From an uncultured Eubacterium sp. (GTDB lineage Bacteria; Bacillota; Clostridia; Peptostreptococcales; Anaerovoracaceae): a stretch of DNA of 34,053 nucleotides. Below the pieces are notes generated by a model. The model was not told the origin of the DNA. It ran no database searches and saw only the letters and a program-made list of their open reading frames with translations. The translations under genes and the position numbers were made by a program. Positions 23,924-31,529 of the stretch are shown in pieces. Positions within the stretch are counted from its first letter, which is position 1. Every line of letters begins with the position of its first letter. The stretch covers positions 1 through 34,053 of the forward strand of contig UQRM01000023.1 of assembly GCA_900543485.1 (NCBI GenBank), read 5' to 3'.

Positions 23924-24493
23924 CTATCCCTTGACCACACTGGACATGCCGTTGCATATCAGTCTGGTGGCCATATCGATGAGATCTTCCAGCGGCAGCT
24001 TCTTCCCGTCGGCGACCCACTGGCGGTACAGCAGCGCCGAGTTGGCTCCGTAATAGGCGAAGACCAGATTTTCCGCGTACTGGTCCAGGCCGAATACGCC
24101 GCGGTTGGTCTCCTTCCTGTAGTCCATTATCTTCTTGTTTATGCGCATCCACACCGTCTGATAGCTTCCGTTGCACAGCAGCTTCTCGTGGAGGGGCGAC
24201 ATTACGGCGGCGTGCTCGAAAAACAGACGCACGAGGTCGCGGATGTCCTTCATGCTGCTGTAGGACACGTCCTGTCTGATGAAAGTCTCGGCTATCTCAT
24301 CCTGAAGTTCTCGCAGCAAATCGTCCAGGTCGGTGTAGTGGAGGTAAAAGGTCTTGCGGTTTATCTGGGCCCGGGCGGCCAGCTCTTTGATGGTTATCTG
24401 TTCGTAATCCATTTCGCATATCATCTCTTCGAATGCGTCCCGGATGGCTTTCTTCGTCTTTCGGACCCGAAGGTCTTCTTTTTTCTTTTCCAT
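23924..24493 (-). CDS. TetR-family transcriptional regulator
   Basis: 189 residues. The N-terminal helix-turn-helix has ITIKELAARAQINRKTFYLHYTDLDDLLRELQDEI (about 33-67, in part: QINRKTFYLHYTD), the standard TetR pattern. The remainder is the ligand-binding domain (FFEHAAVMSPLHEKLL, FAYYGANSALLYRQWV). GGGAG lies upstream of ATG 24493. Convergent with the flavodoxin-DUF4405 pair and divergent from a flavodoxin remnant, so it may have controlled the latter. Confidence 0.88.
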   Translation of the reverse strand: MEKKKEDLRVRKTKKAIRDAFEEMICEMDYEQITIKELAARAQINRKTFYLHYTDLDDLLRELQDEIAETFIRQDVSYSSMKDIRDLVRLFFEHAAVMSPLHEKLLCNGSYQTVWMRINKKIMDYRKETNRGVFGLDQYAENLVFAYYGANSALLYRQWVADGKKLPLEDLIDMATRLICNGMSSVVKG

Positions 24494-24499
24494 GGATAT

Positions 24500-24655
24500 T
24501 CAACTCCCTTCTGAGAATTATTCCTCTTACAACGAGTGCGGCAATGTGGCTCTCGAGGAAAGGGACAGCGACGCACGGCCGGCCATCGCCAAACTGCCGG
24601 ATTCCATAGATCAGTATGACAGGATACTGATAGGCTACCCTATATGGCTTGCGTA
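24500..24655 (+). pseudogene. Internal fragment of a flavodoxin gene
   Basis: A rightward frame reads YNECGNVALEERDSDARPAI and DQYDRILIGYPIW. The second stretch is the flavodoxin signature seen also in the intact gene at 22528 (YDTVFIGYPNWW). The start, FMN loop and everything after IGYPIW are missing, and the frame ends in unrelated sequence. It is divergent from the TetR-type gene, so the regulator probably once faced a working flavodoxin gene. Confidence 0.65.
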
Positions 24656-24913
24656 CCACAAATTGATACAATGCACCCAAATTGCTTGAATGGGTGCATT
24701 TGAAATCGACATAAAATTCGCTTTTCGCTCCTGCACTTGGCAGGGGCTTTTTAGTACCATAAAAGTGTAGCAGTTAGAGAACATTCACTACTTGCTGCAC
24801 TTATTTTATATAATGAGGGAAGTAGTTGGTCTGGCGAGGCGCTTTTTTGGGTCTTCGCATCCGACATAAAAACCGTCAACCAGCCCCTTGTTATATGAAC
24901 TCGTTTAAGCAGG
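24656..24913. other. A/T-richer stretch with hairpins at the left edge of the ATPase island
   Basis: No gene. AATGCACCCA/TGGGTGCATT (24670-24679, 24691-24700) form a perfect 10-bp stem with an 11-nt loop. AAGTGTAGCA/TGCTGCACTT (24763-24772, 24793-24802) form a 10-bp stem with one G-U pair and a 20-nt loop. The sequence texture changes here from the flanking genes. The flavodoxin fragment ends here and the ATPase fragment begins after it. Confidence 0.5.
24727..24752 (+). terminator. Terminator-like hairpin with T-run
   Basis: GCTCCTGC (24727-24734), loop ACTTG and GCAGGGGC (24740-24747; one T-G pair), followed by TTTTT. Confidence 0.65.
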
Positions 24914-25321
24914 TTGGGACAATACAGAAGCTTCAAATGGGGCAATCCCGAAGCGCTGAAAAGAGGCGCCATGTCCGGAGCGTTCTTTGAGAGCTATGTT
25001 TTTTCAGAGATTTACAAGAGCTATCTGAACGCAGGAAAAGAACAGCCTGTTTTCTATTACAGGGATAAAGACCAGAAAGAAATAGAACTGTTGCTTTATC
25101 AGGATGGCGTGCTTTCTCCGATAGAGATCAAAAAATCGGCGTCGCCGGGCAAGACCGCCATTAAAAACTTCAAGGTATTGGAACCCGTTACCAGGGAATC
25201 GGCTTTCGGAGGTTTAGAGCCTTTGAAGGTCGAGATCAGAACCGGAAATGTGATCTGCATGGCAAACGATCTGTTGCCTGTGGACGAAAAGAACTGGTAC
25301 GTACCGGTTTGGCTCATTTAA
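24914..25321 (+). pseudogene. C-terminal fragment of a DUF4143 ATPase
   Basis: About 135 codons encoding the end of an AAA-type ATPase with C-terminal DUF4143: WGNPEALKRGAMSGAFFESY, VFYYRDKDQKEIELLLYQDG, SPIEIKKSASPGK. The nuclease-like (PD-D/E-x-K-like) residues IELLL and IEIKK are still present. The ATPase part with Walker motifs is absent. The only nearby start is a TTG at 24914 without a clear ribosome site. The 3' end is intact and overlaps the first small-ORF copy. Degenerated accessory gene. Confidence 0.8.
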
Positions 25322-25329
25322 TCAGTATT

Positions 25330-25518
25330 TTGCAGAAGGAACGAGGACATAACACTCCGGTGACAATCAAGTATCCTTTCTGGCGGATGACAGCGGGAAA
25401 TCAAAAGGCGGTCTATGCCTGCGTCAATCTTGGGAAAGCCTGTGCACCGAGGGACATTGAAGAACGGTCTGTTTGTATAAATAAAGATATTGGAGAAATA
25501 TTAAAAAAACTAAAGTAA
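25330..25518 (+). CDS. Small unrecognised ORF, copy A
   Basis: About 62 codons. Core: VTIKYPFWRMTAGNQKAVYA, then CVNLGKACAPRDIEERSVCI and a Lys-rich tail. Family not recognised. Two related copies lie in this window (27153-27362 and a broken one from 28129). The DNA of the core is nearly identical to copy B over ATCAAGTAT...CTTTCTGGCGGATGAC. It follows the DUF4143 fragment closely. Start uncertain: TTG 25330, GTG 25360 or TTG 25309; no strong ribosome site is visible. It may be a real small protein or a decayed part of a larger element. Confidence 0.45.
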   Translation: MQKERGHNTPVTIKYPFWRMTAGNQKAVYACVNLGKACAPRDIEERSVCINKDIGEILKKLK

Positions 25519-25655
25519 AAAGCAACAGATTTAATGCCGGTTCGCTATCGATGTGCATTTTGAATTTGACTATATTACCAGAGAAAAAGCGGATTTTTAA
25601 GTTGACAAGCTATTGAAATATGACTGTATTTATGCATGTTGCGAAAGAATCGGTT

Positions 25656-25674
25656 CATAATCGTATCATAATCG
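25656..25674. promoter_or_regulatory. Direct repeat CATAATCG, candidate operator
   Basis: CATAATCG at 25656-25663 and 25667-25674, an 11-bp period. Related CGATTA lies in the spacer of the promoter 18 bp downstream. Likely binding site of a local regulator, possibly the wHTH protein it precedes (inference). Confidence 0.45.
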
Positions 25675-25685
25675 GTCCGGATGAT

Positions 25686-25714
25686 TTGACACGATTAGAT
25701 CGATTTGCTATTAT
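25686..25714 (+). promoter_or_regulatory. Promoter of the AlbA_2 gene
   Basis: A consensus TTGACA (25686-25691), a 17-bp spacer and TATTAT (25709-25714). The leader would be about 27 nt, with GGAGGAG at 25733-25739 before ATG 25748. Confidence 0.75.
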
Positions 25715-25747
25715 AGAACCATTAATGACAATGGAGGAGATGGCGGT

Positions 25748-27091
25748 ATGCTTTTTCGGGAAAGTGAGACCATAGAACTGAAAGAAGTTGTTGTGGACGA
25801 AATCATAAAGGAAATCATTGCTTTTGCTAACTGTGAGGGCGGAAAACTGTATATTGGCGTTCAGGATGACGGCACGGTAGTCGGAGTGGCCGATCCTGAC
25901 GGCGTATCTTTGCAAATCAGCAATATGGTACGAGATGCCATCAAGCCCGATGTAACGATGTTTCTGCACTATAAAACCATTGAAGAAGATGGAAAAGAGA
26001 TCGTTGCTGTTGATATTCAGCGAGGGACAGATCGCCCTTATTATCTTGCAAAGAAAGGGATGCGTCCAGAGGGGGTATATGTCAGGCAAGGGCATTCCTC
26101 GGTTCCGGCCACTGACACGGCGATCCGCCGTATGATTAAGGAAACGGATGGGGATCGCTTTGAAGCGATGCGCTCACTGAACCAGGAACTTACATTTGAA
26201 ACCACAAAAAAGGAATTTGAGTTTCGGAATATAGAATTTGGTCCGCAGCAAATGCGTACTTTGAAGTTTGTCGATCAGGATAACCTTTACAGCAATTTGG
26301 GGCTACTCCTGTCCGATCAATGTGTCCATACAATTAAAATTGCTGTTTTTCAGGGAAAAGATCAGACGGTTTTTAAGGATCGTCGGGAATTTACCGGGTC
26401 GCTGCTGCAACAGATGAATGAAGCGTATGATTTTATTGACTTCCGCAATCAGACTCGTGCGACCATAAAAAAATTATTGAGGATCGATGTCAGGGACTAC
26501 CCTGAAATCGCCGTCAGGGAAGCATTGCTGAATTTACTGGTTCATCGAGATTATTCCTTTAGCGCCAGTGCGCTTATCAGTATTTATGCTGACCGGATTG
26601 AATTTGTGTCCATTGGTGGGTTGATGCCGGGAATTGACCTGGAAGATATTATGGTGGGTATTTCCGTATGTCGAAATCAGGATCTTGCGAATGTATTCTA
26701 TCGGTTGCATTTAATTGAGGCCTATGGTACTGGAATGGGAAAAATAATGAAGGCATATGAAGGCATGGAGGAAAAGCCTGTGATTGAAACCACGAAAAAT
26801 GCCTTTAAGATCATACTTCCGAATATTAACGTAAAATATGAAAAGGGCAGTAATCCGGCACTTCCGTCAGAACCGTCGGCAAACATTTCCGATGGTGTGC
26901 CAACTAGTGCCAGAGAAGAAAAAGTATTGGAATATGCCCGGATACATGGAGCTGTTACAAGAAGTGATATAGTCGGATTGTTTGGAGTAAGTTCGTCTAC
27001 TGCTGCCAGAATTCTAAAAAAGCTGGTAAAAAGCAACCTGTTAAAGCAGAATGGAAAAGCGAGAAACACCAGCTATACTATTGTAAAATAA
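25748..27091 (+). CDS. AlbA_2-domain/ATPase-like regulator with winged-helix C-terminus
   Basis: 447 residues of the COG2865 type. The N-terminal AlbA_2/Schlafen-like domain (about 1-120) has ESETIELKE, ANCEGGKLYIGVQDDG and EGVYVRQGHSSVPA. The middle GHKL-like ATPase (about 250-345) has EIAVREALLNLLVHRDYS (N-box), DRIEFVSIGGLMPG and EAYGTGMGKIMKAYEG. The C-terminal winged helix (about 385-447) has ARIHGAVTRSDIVGLFGVSS and AARILKKLVKSNLLK. Such proteins are predicted transcriptional regulators and often sit in defence or accessory regions; function here is unknown. Appears intact, with its own promoter, in an otherwise decayed island. Confidence 0.88.
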   Translation: MLFRESETIELKEVVVDEIIKEIIAFANCEGGKLYIGVQDDGTVVGVADPDGVSLQISNMVRDAIKPDVTMFLHYKTIEEDGKEIVAVDIQRGTDRPYYLAKKGMRPEGVYVRQGHSSVPATDTAIRRMIKETDGDRFEAMRSLNQELTFETTKKEFEFRNIEFGPQQMRTLKFVDQDNLYSNLGLLLSDQCVHTIKIAVFQGKDQTVFKDRREFTGSLLQQMNEAYDFIDFRNQTRATIKKLLRIDVRDYPEIAVREALLNLLVHRDYSFSASALISIYADRIEFVSIGGLMPGIDLEDIMVGISVCRNQDLANVFYRLHLIEAYGTGMGKIMKAYEGMEEKPVIETTKNAFKIILPNINVKYEKGSNPALPSEPSANISDGVPTSAREEKVLEYARIHGAVTRSDIVGLFGVSSSTAARILKKLVKSNLLKQNGKARNTSYTIVK

Positions 27092-27095
27092 TGAA

Positions 27096-27144
27096 ACTAC
27101 ATGCCGCACAGCCGATTGGAGCAATCCAGCCGGCTGTTTGTAGT
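27096..27144 (+). terminator. Complex hairpin after the AlbA_2 gene
   Basis: Nested arms: ACTACA (27096-27101)/TGTAGT (27139-27144), ACAGCCG (27108-27114)/CGGCTGT (27131-27137) and TTGGA/TCCA around GCAA. No T-tract, so a processing or weak terminator role. Confidence 0.45.
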
Positions 27145-27152
27145 TAGAAGGC

Positions 27153-27362
27153 ATGCCGCATCATACAAGTTTTTTGGCGTACAATAAACATAGCGCTCCG
27201 GTGATAATCAAGTATACTTTCTGGCGGATGACAGCGGGAAATCCCAAGGCGGTCTATGCCTGTGTCAATTTCGGGGAGGCGTATGCGCCGGGGGAGATTG
27301 CGGAGCGGTCTGTCTGTATCGATGAAAGAAATTTAAAAGAGCCAGATAACCGAAAAAAATAG
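27153..27362 (+). CDS. Small unrecognised ORF, copy B
   Basis: 69 codons. Core: VIIKYTFWRMTAGNPKAVYA, then CVNFGEAYAPGEIAERSVCI, about 70% identical to copy A at protein level in the core. Of 43 core codons, 17 differ from copy A, about 6 of them silently and the rest mostly conservatively, so weak protein-level conservation is suggested. An ATG at 27153 exists but AGAAGG is only two bases upstream. Directly after its stop (27360-27362) a truncated ATPase fragment begins. Function unknown. Confidence 0.45.
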   Translation: MPHHTSFLAYNKHSAPVIIKYTFWRMTAGNPKAVYACVNFGEAYAPGEIAERSVCIDERNLKEPDNRKK

Positions 27363-28125
27363 CTGCTGCTTGGAAAAGGTGCTGTTTTGATTGAAGGGGC
27401 TAAATGGTGTGGAAAAACAACAACGGCTGAGCAGATTGCCGGCAGTATTCTTTATATGGCAGATCCGGAAAAAGAACAACAAAATCTGACAATGGCAGAA
27501 ATCAGTCCAGGGAGACTTTTGAAGGGAAAAGTCCCGCGGCTGATCGATGAATGGCAGATTGCGCCGAAGCTGTGGGATGCCGTCAGATTTGAGGTCGATC
27601 ACAGGGATGAAATGGGACAGTTTATTTTAACAGGCTCTGCAGTTCCGGCTTCTTATGAGTAATATTCATCATACCGGAACAGGACGCTTCTCGTGGATAT
27701 TGATGCGTCCTATGAGCTTATATGAATCTCTGGACTCGACTGGAGAGGTGAGTTTAAAAGTACTTTTTGAAACACCGGACCAGATCGAAGGCGAAAATTC
27801 ACTTGACCTGAATCAAGTGGCTTTTCTGGTGTGCCGCGGTGGCTGGCCCAGAGCAACCGGCCTTGAAGGAGAGGTTGCTCTTGAGCAGGCCTTTGACTAT
27901 TATGATGCGGTTGTAAAATCTGATATCTCCAGAGCTGATGGAGTAATAAGAAATCCGGAGCGGGTAAAGCGCCTCATGCGTTCTTATGCCAGAAACCAGG
28001 GCTCACAGGCAACAAATACCTTGCTTAAGTTTGATGGTTCTGATTGGGGTTGGAGACTACGCATACAGAAGGAAGGATGGAGTATATGTAGTTCCGATTG
28101 GCTGCCTGAAGGACTGATTGAATGA
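27363..28125 (+). pseudogene. DUF4143-type ATPase gene, truncated at both ends and frameshifted
   Basis: Frame 1 reads GAVLIEGAKWCGKTTTAEQI (Walker A, GAKWCGKT) and PRLIDEWQIAPKLWDAVRFE (Walker B, LIDEW) to FILTGSAVPASYE. A single lost base near 27655 then shifts the frame, and the text continues SNIHHTGTGRF, ILMRPMSLYESLDSTGEVSL and VCRGGWPRATGLEGEVALEQ, ending in NQGSQATNT before unrelated sequence. About 20 N-terminal codons, the C-terminal third and DUF4143 end are lost. Repairing the shift gives no complete gene. The fragment begins right after the stop of copy B of the small ORF. Confidence 0.85.
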
Positions 28126-28128
28126 AAT

Positions 28129-28206
28129 ATGGTGCGCAATAAAAATAATACGCGGACGATCATCAAGTATCCGTGCTGACAGATGATGACAGGGTCTCCA
28201 TACTGT
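28129..28206 (+). pseudogene. Small unrecognised ORF, broken copy C
   Basis: ATG 28129 begins MVRNKNNTRTIIKYPC and then TGA at 28177-28179. In frame after it QMMTGSPY continues, then a second TGA at 28204-28206. The N-terminus aligns with copies A and B (NNTRTIIKYP against HNTPVTIKYP and HSAPVIIKYT), and this copy is the only one with a clear ATG. Lies 3' of the ATPase fragment, as copy A does. Confidence 0.5.
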
Positions 28207-28420
28207 TGAGTCCAATAGCTTGCGGGCATAATTGGATATGTATAATGAATATTTGCTATTAGGAACCGTGGGTGTTACAATGACCTCATCAGAGCCTGGG
28301 ACGACAACAGGAGGGTTAATGAAGATAAAGCAGACGCTGTTTCCGGTGGCTATGGCAGCGGTGATGCGACTGCGGCGTTTACGTTGACGGAATAAGAGAA
28401 AAAGGAATGGAGGAGAGAAA
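28207..28420 (+). other. Intergenic stretch with a partial reading frame ahead of the dehydrogenase gene
   Basis: A TATAAT at 28241-28246 has a poor -35 (TTGCGG, 15 bp away). A frame from 28249 to about 28396 reads NRGCYNDLIRAWDDNRRVNE and then GSGDATAAFTLTE, and ends in a stop. It has no start and no recognised family; it could be a C-terminal remnant. Another frame gives a 22-codon peptide from ATG 28319 behind GGAGGG. Neither is convincing. Confidence 0.3.
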
Positions 28421-29587
28421 GTGTTAGGAAATTTCAGCTACTGTAATCCGACTAAGCTTTATTTCGGAGAGGATTCACTGAAATACCTCAATGATGAGCT
28501 GCCGAAGTACGGTAAAAACATCCAGTTAGTTTACGGAGGCGGTTCCATCAAGAAGAATGGTATTTACGATCAGGTGAAGGAGATATTGGAGGCCAACGGT
28601 AAGGAGATTTTCGAAGACGGAGGGGTGATGCCCAACCCGACGGTAGAGAAGCTCAATGAAGGCGTCCGCATAGCCAGGGAAAACGATGTGGACTTTATCC
28701 TGGCGGTTGGAGGCGGTTCATGCTGCGATTATGCCAAAGCCGTTTCCGTTTCTGTTCATTGTGATGACGACCCATGGGAAAAGTACTACGTGAGGTTTGA
28801 AGAGCCGACATGCCAGATAGTCCCCGTAGGGTGCGTGCTGACTATGGTAGGCACGGGCTCCGAGATGAACGGCGGCGCGGTGATAACCAATCGCGAGAGC
28901 AAGCTGAAGATAGGTCATGTGTTCGGCGATGAAGTGATGCCGAAGTTTTCCATACTGAATCCGAGATTCACCTTCACGCTGCCGAAGCATCAGATGGTAG
29001 CAGGCATTTATGACATCTTCAATCATATCTGCGAGCAGTATTTTTCGGGAGAGGACGACAATACCAGCGATTATATCAGTGAAGCGCTGATGAGGTCGGT
29101 GGTTTACAGCTCCAGGGCAGCGATAAAAGATCCGGAGGATTACGAGGCTCGTTCCAATATCATGTGGACGGCTACATGGGCTCTCAATACGCTGATATCA
29201 AGAGGAAAGACTACAGATTGGATGGTCCATATGCTGGGCCAGTCGGTAGGAGCCTATACCGACGCTACCCACGGGATGACGCTGGCGGCTGTTTCACTGC
29301 CGTATTATCGTCATATCATGCCTTATGGTCTGCAGAAATTCAGGCGGTTTGCTGTCCAGGTATGGGACGTGACGACGGAAGGAAAGACAGACGAGCAGAT
29401 AGCCGAAGAAGGGCTCGCGGCGCTGGAGAACTGGATGAATGAGCTGGGATTGGTGATGAAGATCTCCCAATTGGGTGTTACAGAAGAGATGATAGAAGGC
29501 ATCGCTGACGGGACTCGTATCATGACCGGCGGGTACAAGATCCTTGACCGTGATGAAGTCGTGGAGATACTGAATGCTAGTATGTGA
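28421..29587 (+). CDS. Iron-containing alcohol dehydrogenase (YqhD/BdhA-like)
   Basis: 388 residues, the group III alcohol dehydrogenase length. The nucleotide-binding motif AVGGGSCCDYAK (about 95-106) takes NAD(P)H. Fe ligands are Asp198 and His202 (AGIYDIFNHICEQYF), with two more His in MVHMLGQSVGAYTDATHGM. QLVYGGGSIKKNGIYDQV opens the fold. The start is a GTG at 28421 with GGAGGAG at 28409-28415. It reduces aldehydes or ketones; specificity is unknown, although butanol- or propanediol-type substrates are usual for the subgroup. Confidence 0.93.
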   Translation: MLGNFSYCNPTKLYFGEDSLKYLNDELPKYGKNIQLVYGGGSIKKNGIYDQVKEILEANGKEIFEDGGVMPNPTVEKLNEGVRIARENDVDFILAVGGGSCCDYAKAVSVSVHCDDDPWEKYYVRFEEPTCQIVPVGCVLTMVGTGSEMNGGAVITNRESKLKIGHVFGDEVMPKFSILNPRFTFTLPKHQMVAGIYDIFNHICEQYFSGEDDNTSDYISEALMRSVVYSSRAAIKDPEDYEARSNIMWTATWALNTLISRGKTTDWMVHMLGQSVGAYTDATHGMTLAAVSLPYYRHIMPYGLQKFRRFAVQVWDVTTEGKTDEQIAEEGLAALENWMNELGLVMKISQLGVTEEMIEGIADGTRIMTGGYKILDRDEVVEILNASM

Positions 29588-29787
29588 TGTGAGGATAAAG
29601 AAAACATCACTGAGGCTTTTCATGGGAAGACCGGCGATCATTCGCGGAAAGATATGACGGAAGAGGCGGCCGCAAAACAGTCCGATACATCGAAGCGCAT
29701 AATAATACACGGGTGGCGCAGAATTTCAGGCAGTGGTCGCGGGAAAATTTCCAAATACAGAATCGCGTCTTTGTATTTTTCCGTATG
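29588..29787. other. Intergenic gap ahead of the KamA-like gene
   Basis: Two hundred bases before the promoter. No gene, no clear structured RNA, and no repeat worth naming was seen. Confidence 0.4.
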
Positions 29788-29816
29788 TTGAAAAGATTCA
29801 GAGAATATGGTATTAT
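29788..29816 (+). promoter_or_regulatory. Promoter of the KamA-like gene
   Basis: TTGAAA (29788-29793), a 17-bp spacer and TATTAT (29811-29816). The start would be near 29823, leaving about 165 nt of leader before ATG 29991. Confidence 0.65.
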
Positions 29817-29886
29817 TTTATTCATTAGAAATAAATGCATATTACGAGACGGGATAAAATGAATAATTATTAATACCGACAGCGAT

Positions 29887-29921
29887 AAAAAAGCATTTAT
29901 TCTAGTAATATTTGCTTTTTT
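29887..29921 (+). terminator. Terminator-like hairpin inside the leader of the KamA-like gene
   Basis: AAAAAAGCA (29887-29895) and TGCTTTTTT (29913-29921) pair over 9 bp, with a 17-nt, partly self-pairing loop and a T-run. Its place between promoter and gene suggests attenuation; otherwise it would just end a short transcript. Confidence 0.55.
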
Positions 29922-29990
29922 ATTGTGCGGATGATCAGACAGTGGGAGTATTGGTATGCATTAGAATCTTTCAGAAGAGGGGGGCAATAT

Positions 29991-31070
29991 ATGGAGCAAA
30001 ATGAAATTTATACCCAGGTGGATGAAATTCAAGATGCTATAGGGATGTCAGATGAGGACGCGGAAAGGATGAAGGAAATAGTAGCGGAATACCCGATGGC
30101 GGTCACGGACTATTATCTTTCCCTGATAGATCCGGCCGACGCGAAAGATCCGATACGCAAAATGTGCATTCCGAGTCTGGAGGAATTCAGCGACGAAGGA
30201 GAGTCGGATACGAGCGGAGAAACGGACAATACGGTGATGCTGGGCGTACAGCACAAGTATCCTTTCACGGCGCTGATACTGGCGACCAACAGATGCGCGA
30301 TGTATTGCAGACATTGTTTCCGAAAACGCATGGTAGGCGCGACGGAAGCGGAGATAAACAGTAATTTTCTTGCGACGGTGGATTACATCACGCATCACAA
30401 GGAGATAAACAATATACTGATAACCGGTGGAGATTCGTTCATGCTCACCAACGAGATGATCGAGCGATATCTGGAAACATTTACCGATATGGACCATCTT
30501 GATTTCATCAGATTCGGGACAAGGGTACCCGTCGTATTCCCGGACAGGATACGAAAGGATGGCGAGCTGCAGGAAATCTTCCGCAAATATTCGAAGAAGA
30601 AGCAGATATACATCATCACTCAGTTCAATCATCCGAGAGAACTGACGGAAGAGGCCGTGGATTGTATAAGGATATTCAGGGAAATGGGTATAATCGTCCG
30701 TAACCAGACGGTACTGCTCAAGGGAATAAATGACGACCCTGAAGTGTTGGGTGATCTGCTGAGAGATCTTACGGCCGCAGGGATCGTCCCGTATTACATT
30801 TTCCAGTGCCGTCCGGTGAAGGGTGTAAAAAACCAATTCCAGGTCTCGCTGGAGGAAGGGGCGAGGATAGTGGACGCCGCCAAAAATATGCAAAATGGTC
30901 AGGGAAAGGGCATACGGTATTGTATGTCTCTTCCGGAAGGAAAAGTAGAGATACTGGGGGAGTTTGAAGGAAAGATGCTTTTCAAATTCCATCAGTCCAA
31001 ATCGCGGGAGAATACATCGCGTATATTCGCTAAGAAACTGGAAGCAGGGCAATGTTGGATATATCTGTAG
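29991..31070 (+). CDS. KamA-family radical SAM protein lacking the usual PLP motif
   Basis: 359 residues. Radical SAM cluster CAMYCRHC (Cys102, Cys106, Cys109) followed by FRKRM, as in lysine 2,3-aminomutase. The partial barrel carries ILITGGDSFMLTNEMIERYL, FGTRVPVVFPDRI, QFNHPRELT, NQTVLLKGINDD and YYIFQCRPVKG. In lysine 2,3-aminomutase and EpmB a PLP-binding Lys lies in a Gly-rich PGGGGK segment near the end. Here the region reads YCMSLPEGKVEILGEFEGK with no Gly run. The protein is shorter than lysine 2,3-aminomutase (about 415). It may still bind SAM but not PLP in the same way. The start follows AGAGGGGGG. Cotranscribed with the small gene at 31087. Confidence 0.88.
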   Translation: MEQNEIYTQVDEIQDAIGMSDEDAERMKEIVAEYPMAVTDYYLSLIDPADAKDPIRKMCIPSLEEFSDEGESDTSGETDNTVMLGVQHKYPFTALILATNRCAMYCRHCFRKRMVGATEAEINSNFLATVDYITHHKEINNILITGGDSFMLTNEMIERYLETFTDMDHLDFIRFGTRVPVVFPDRIRKDGELQEIFRKYSKKKQIYIITQFNHPRELTEEAVDCIRIFREMGIIVRNQTVLLKGINDDPEVLGDLLRDLTAAGIVPYYIFQCRPVKGVKNQFQVSLEEGARIVDAAKNMQNGQGKGIRYCMSLPEGKVEILGEFEGKMLFKFHQSKSRENTSRIFAKKLEAGQCWIYL

Positions 31071-31086
31071 AGAGGTGACATTATTT

Positions 31087-31434
31087 ATGAAGGAAAAATT
31101 TATCGAATTGCTTGCTGAAAACGGCATCAATGCGGAGATGGGTGTGACGCCTGTCAAATTCGCCTATATCATGCATTGGGAAAAGGGCGATGAGGTCAGG
31201 GATTTCTGGTTCGTCGAATCCGAGGGCGATATAGATGCGGAAGTTACCAACTTCGTCAAATGGAACATGGAGGAGTATATTTTCGCGGCCGTGAAGGATC
31301 AGGACTATGAAAACGGGAAATATATGATAGGAAACATCAAGGAATTGAAGGATTATGGCAGCCCGGAAGGGATACATGAATCGGAAGATTTCATGACTAT
31401 GAGTTTTTCGGAACTCGTCGCGGCGTTGAAGTAA
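31087..31434 (+). CDS. Hypothetical protein, possible partner of the radical SAM enzyme
   Basis: 115 residues, acidic, no signal or membrane helix. Begins MKEKFIELLAENGINAEMGV and has VRDFWFVESEGDIDAEVTNF and MSFSELVAALK at the end. Not recognised. GAGAGGTGA lies 7 nt upstream of ATG 31087, 16 bp after the KamA-like gene. Its close placement suggests a helper or substrate protein (inference). Terminated 58 bp downstream. Confidence 0.75.
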   Translation: MKEKFIELLAENGINAEMGVTPVKFAYIMHWEKGDEVRDFWFVESEGDIDAEVTNFVKWNMEEYIFAAVKDQDYENGKYMIGNIKELKDYGSPEGIHESEDFMTMSFSELVAALK

Positions 31435-31492
31435 GGAAGACAGCGAAGAAAAGAAACAGTTTGCCCTGGATCCGGAGAGAAGAAGCGTAATG

Positions 31493-31529
31493 AAAAGCCT
31501 TTATGACTGAAAGTCACAGAGGCTTTTTT
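31493..31529 (+). terminator. Intrinsic terminator after the KamA-like operon
   Basis: AAAAGCCT (31493-31500) and AGGCTTTT (31520-31527), with inner TGACT/AGTCA pairing, end in a T-run to 31529. Confidence 0.85.

Noticed and set aside
27387..27662. Short functional AAA protein starting at a TTG
   Set aside because: The frame is the middle of a known family, begins after a lost N-terminus and ends by frameshift before the sensor motifs.
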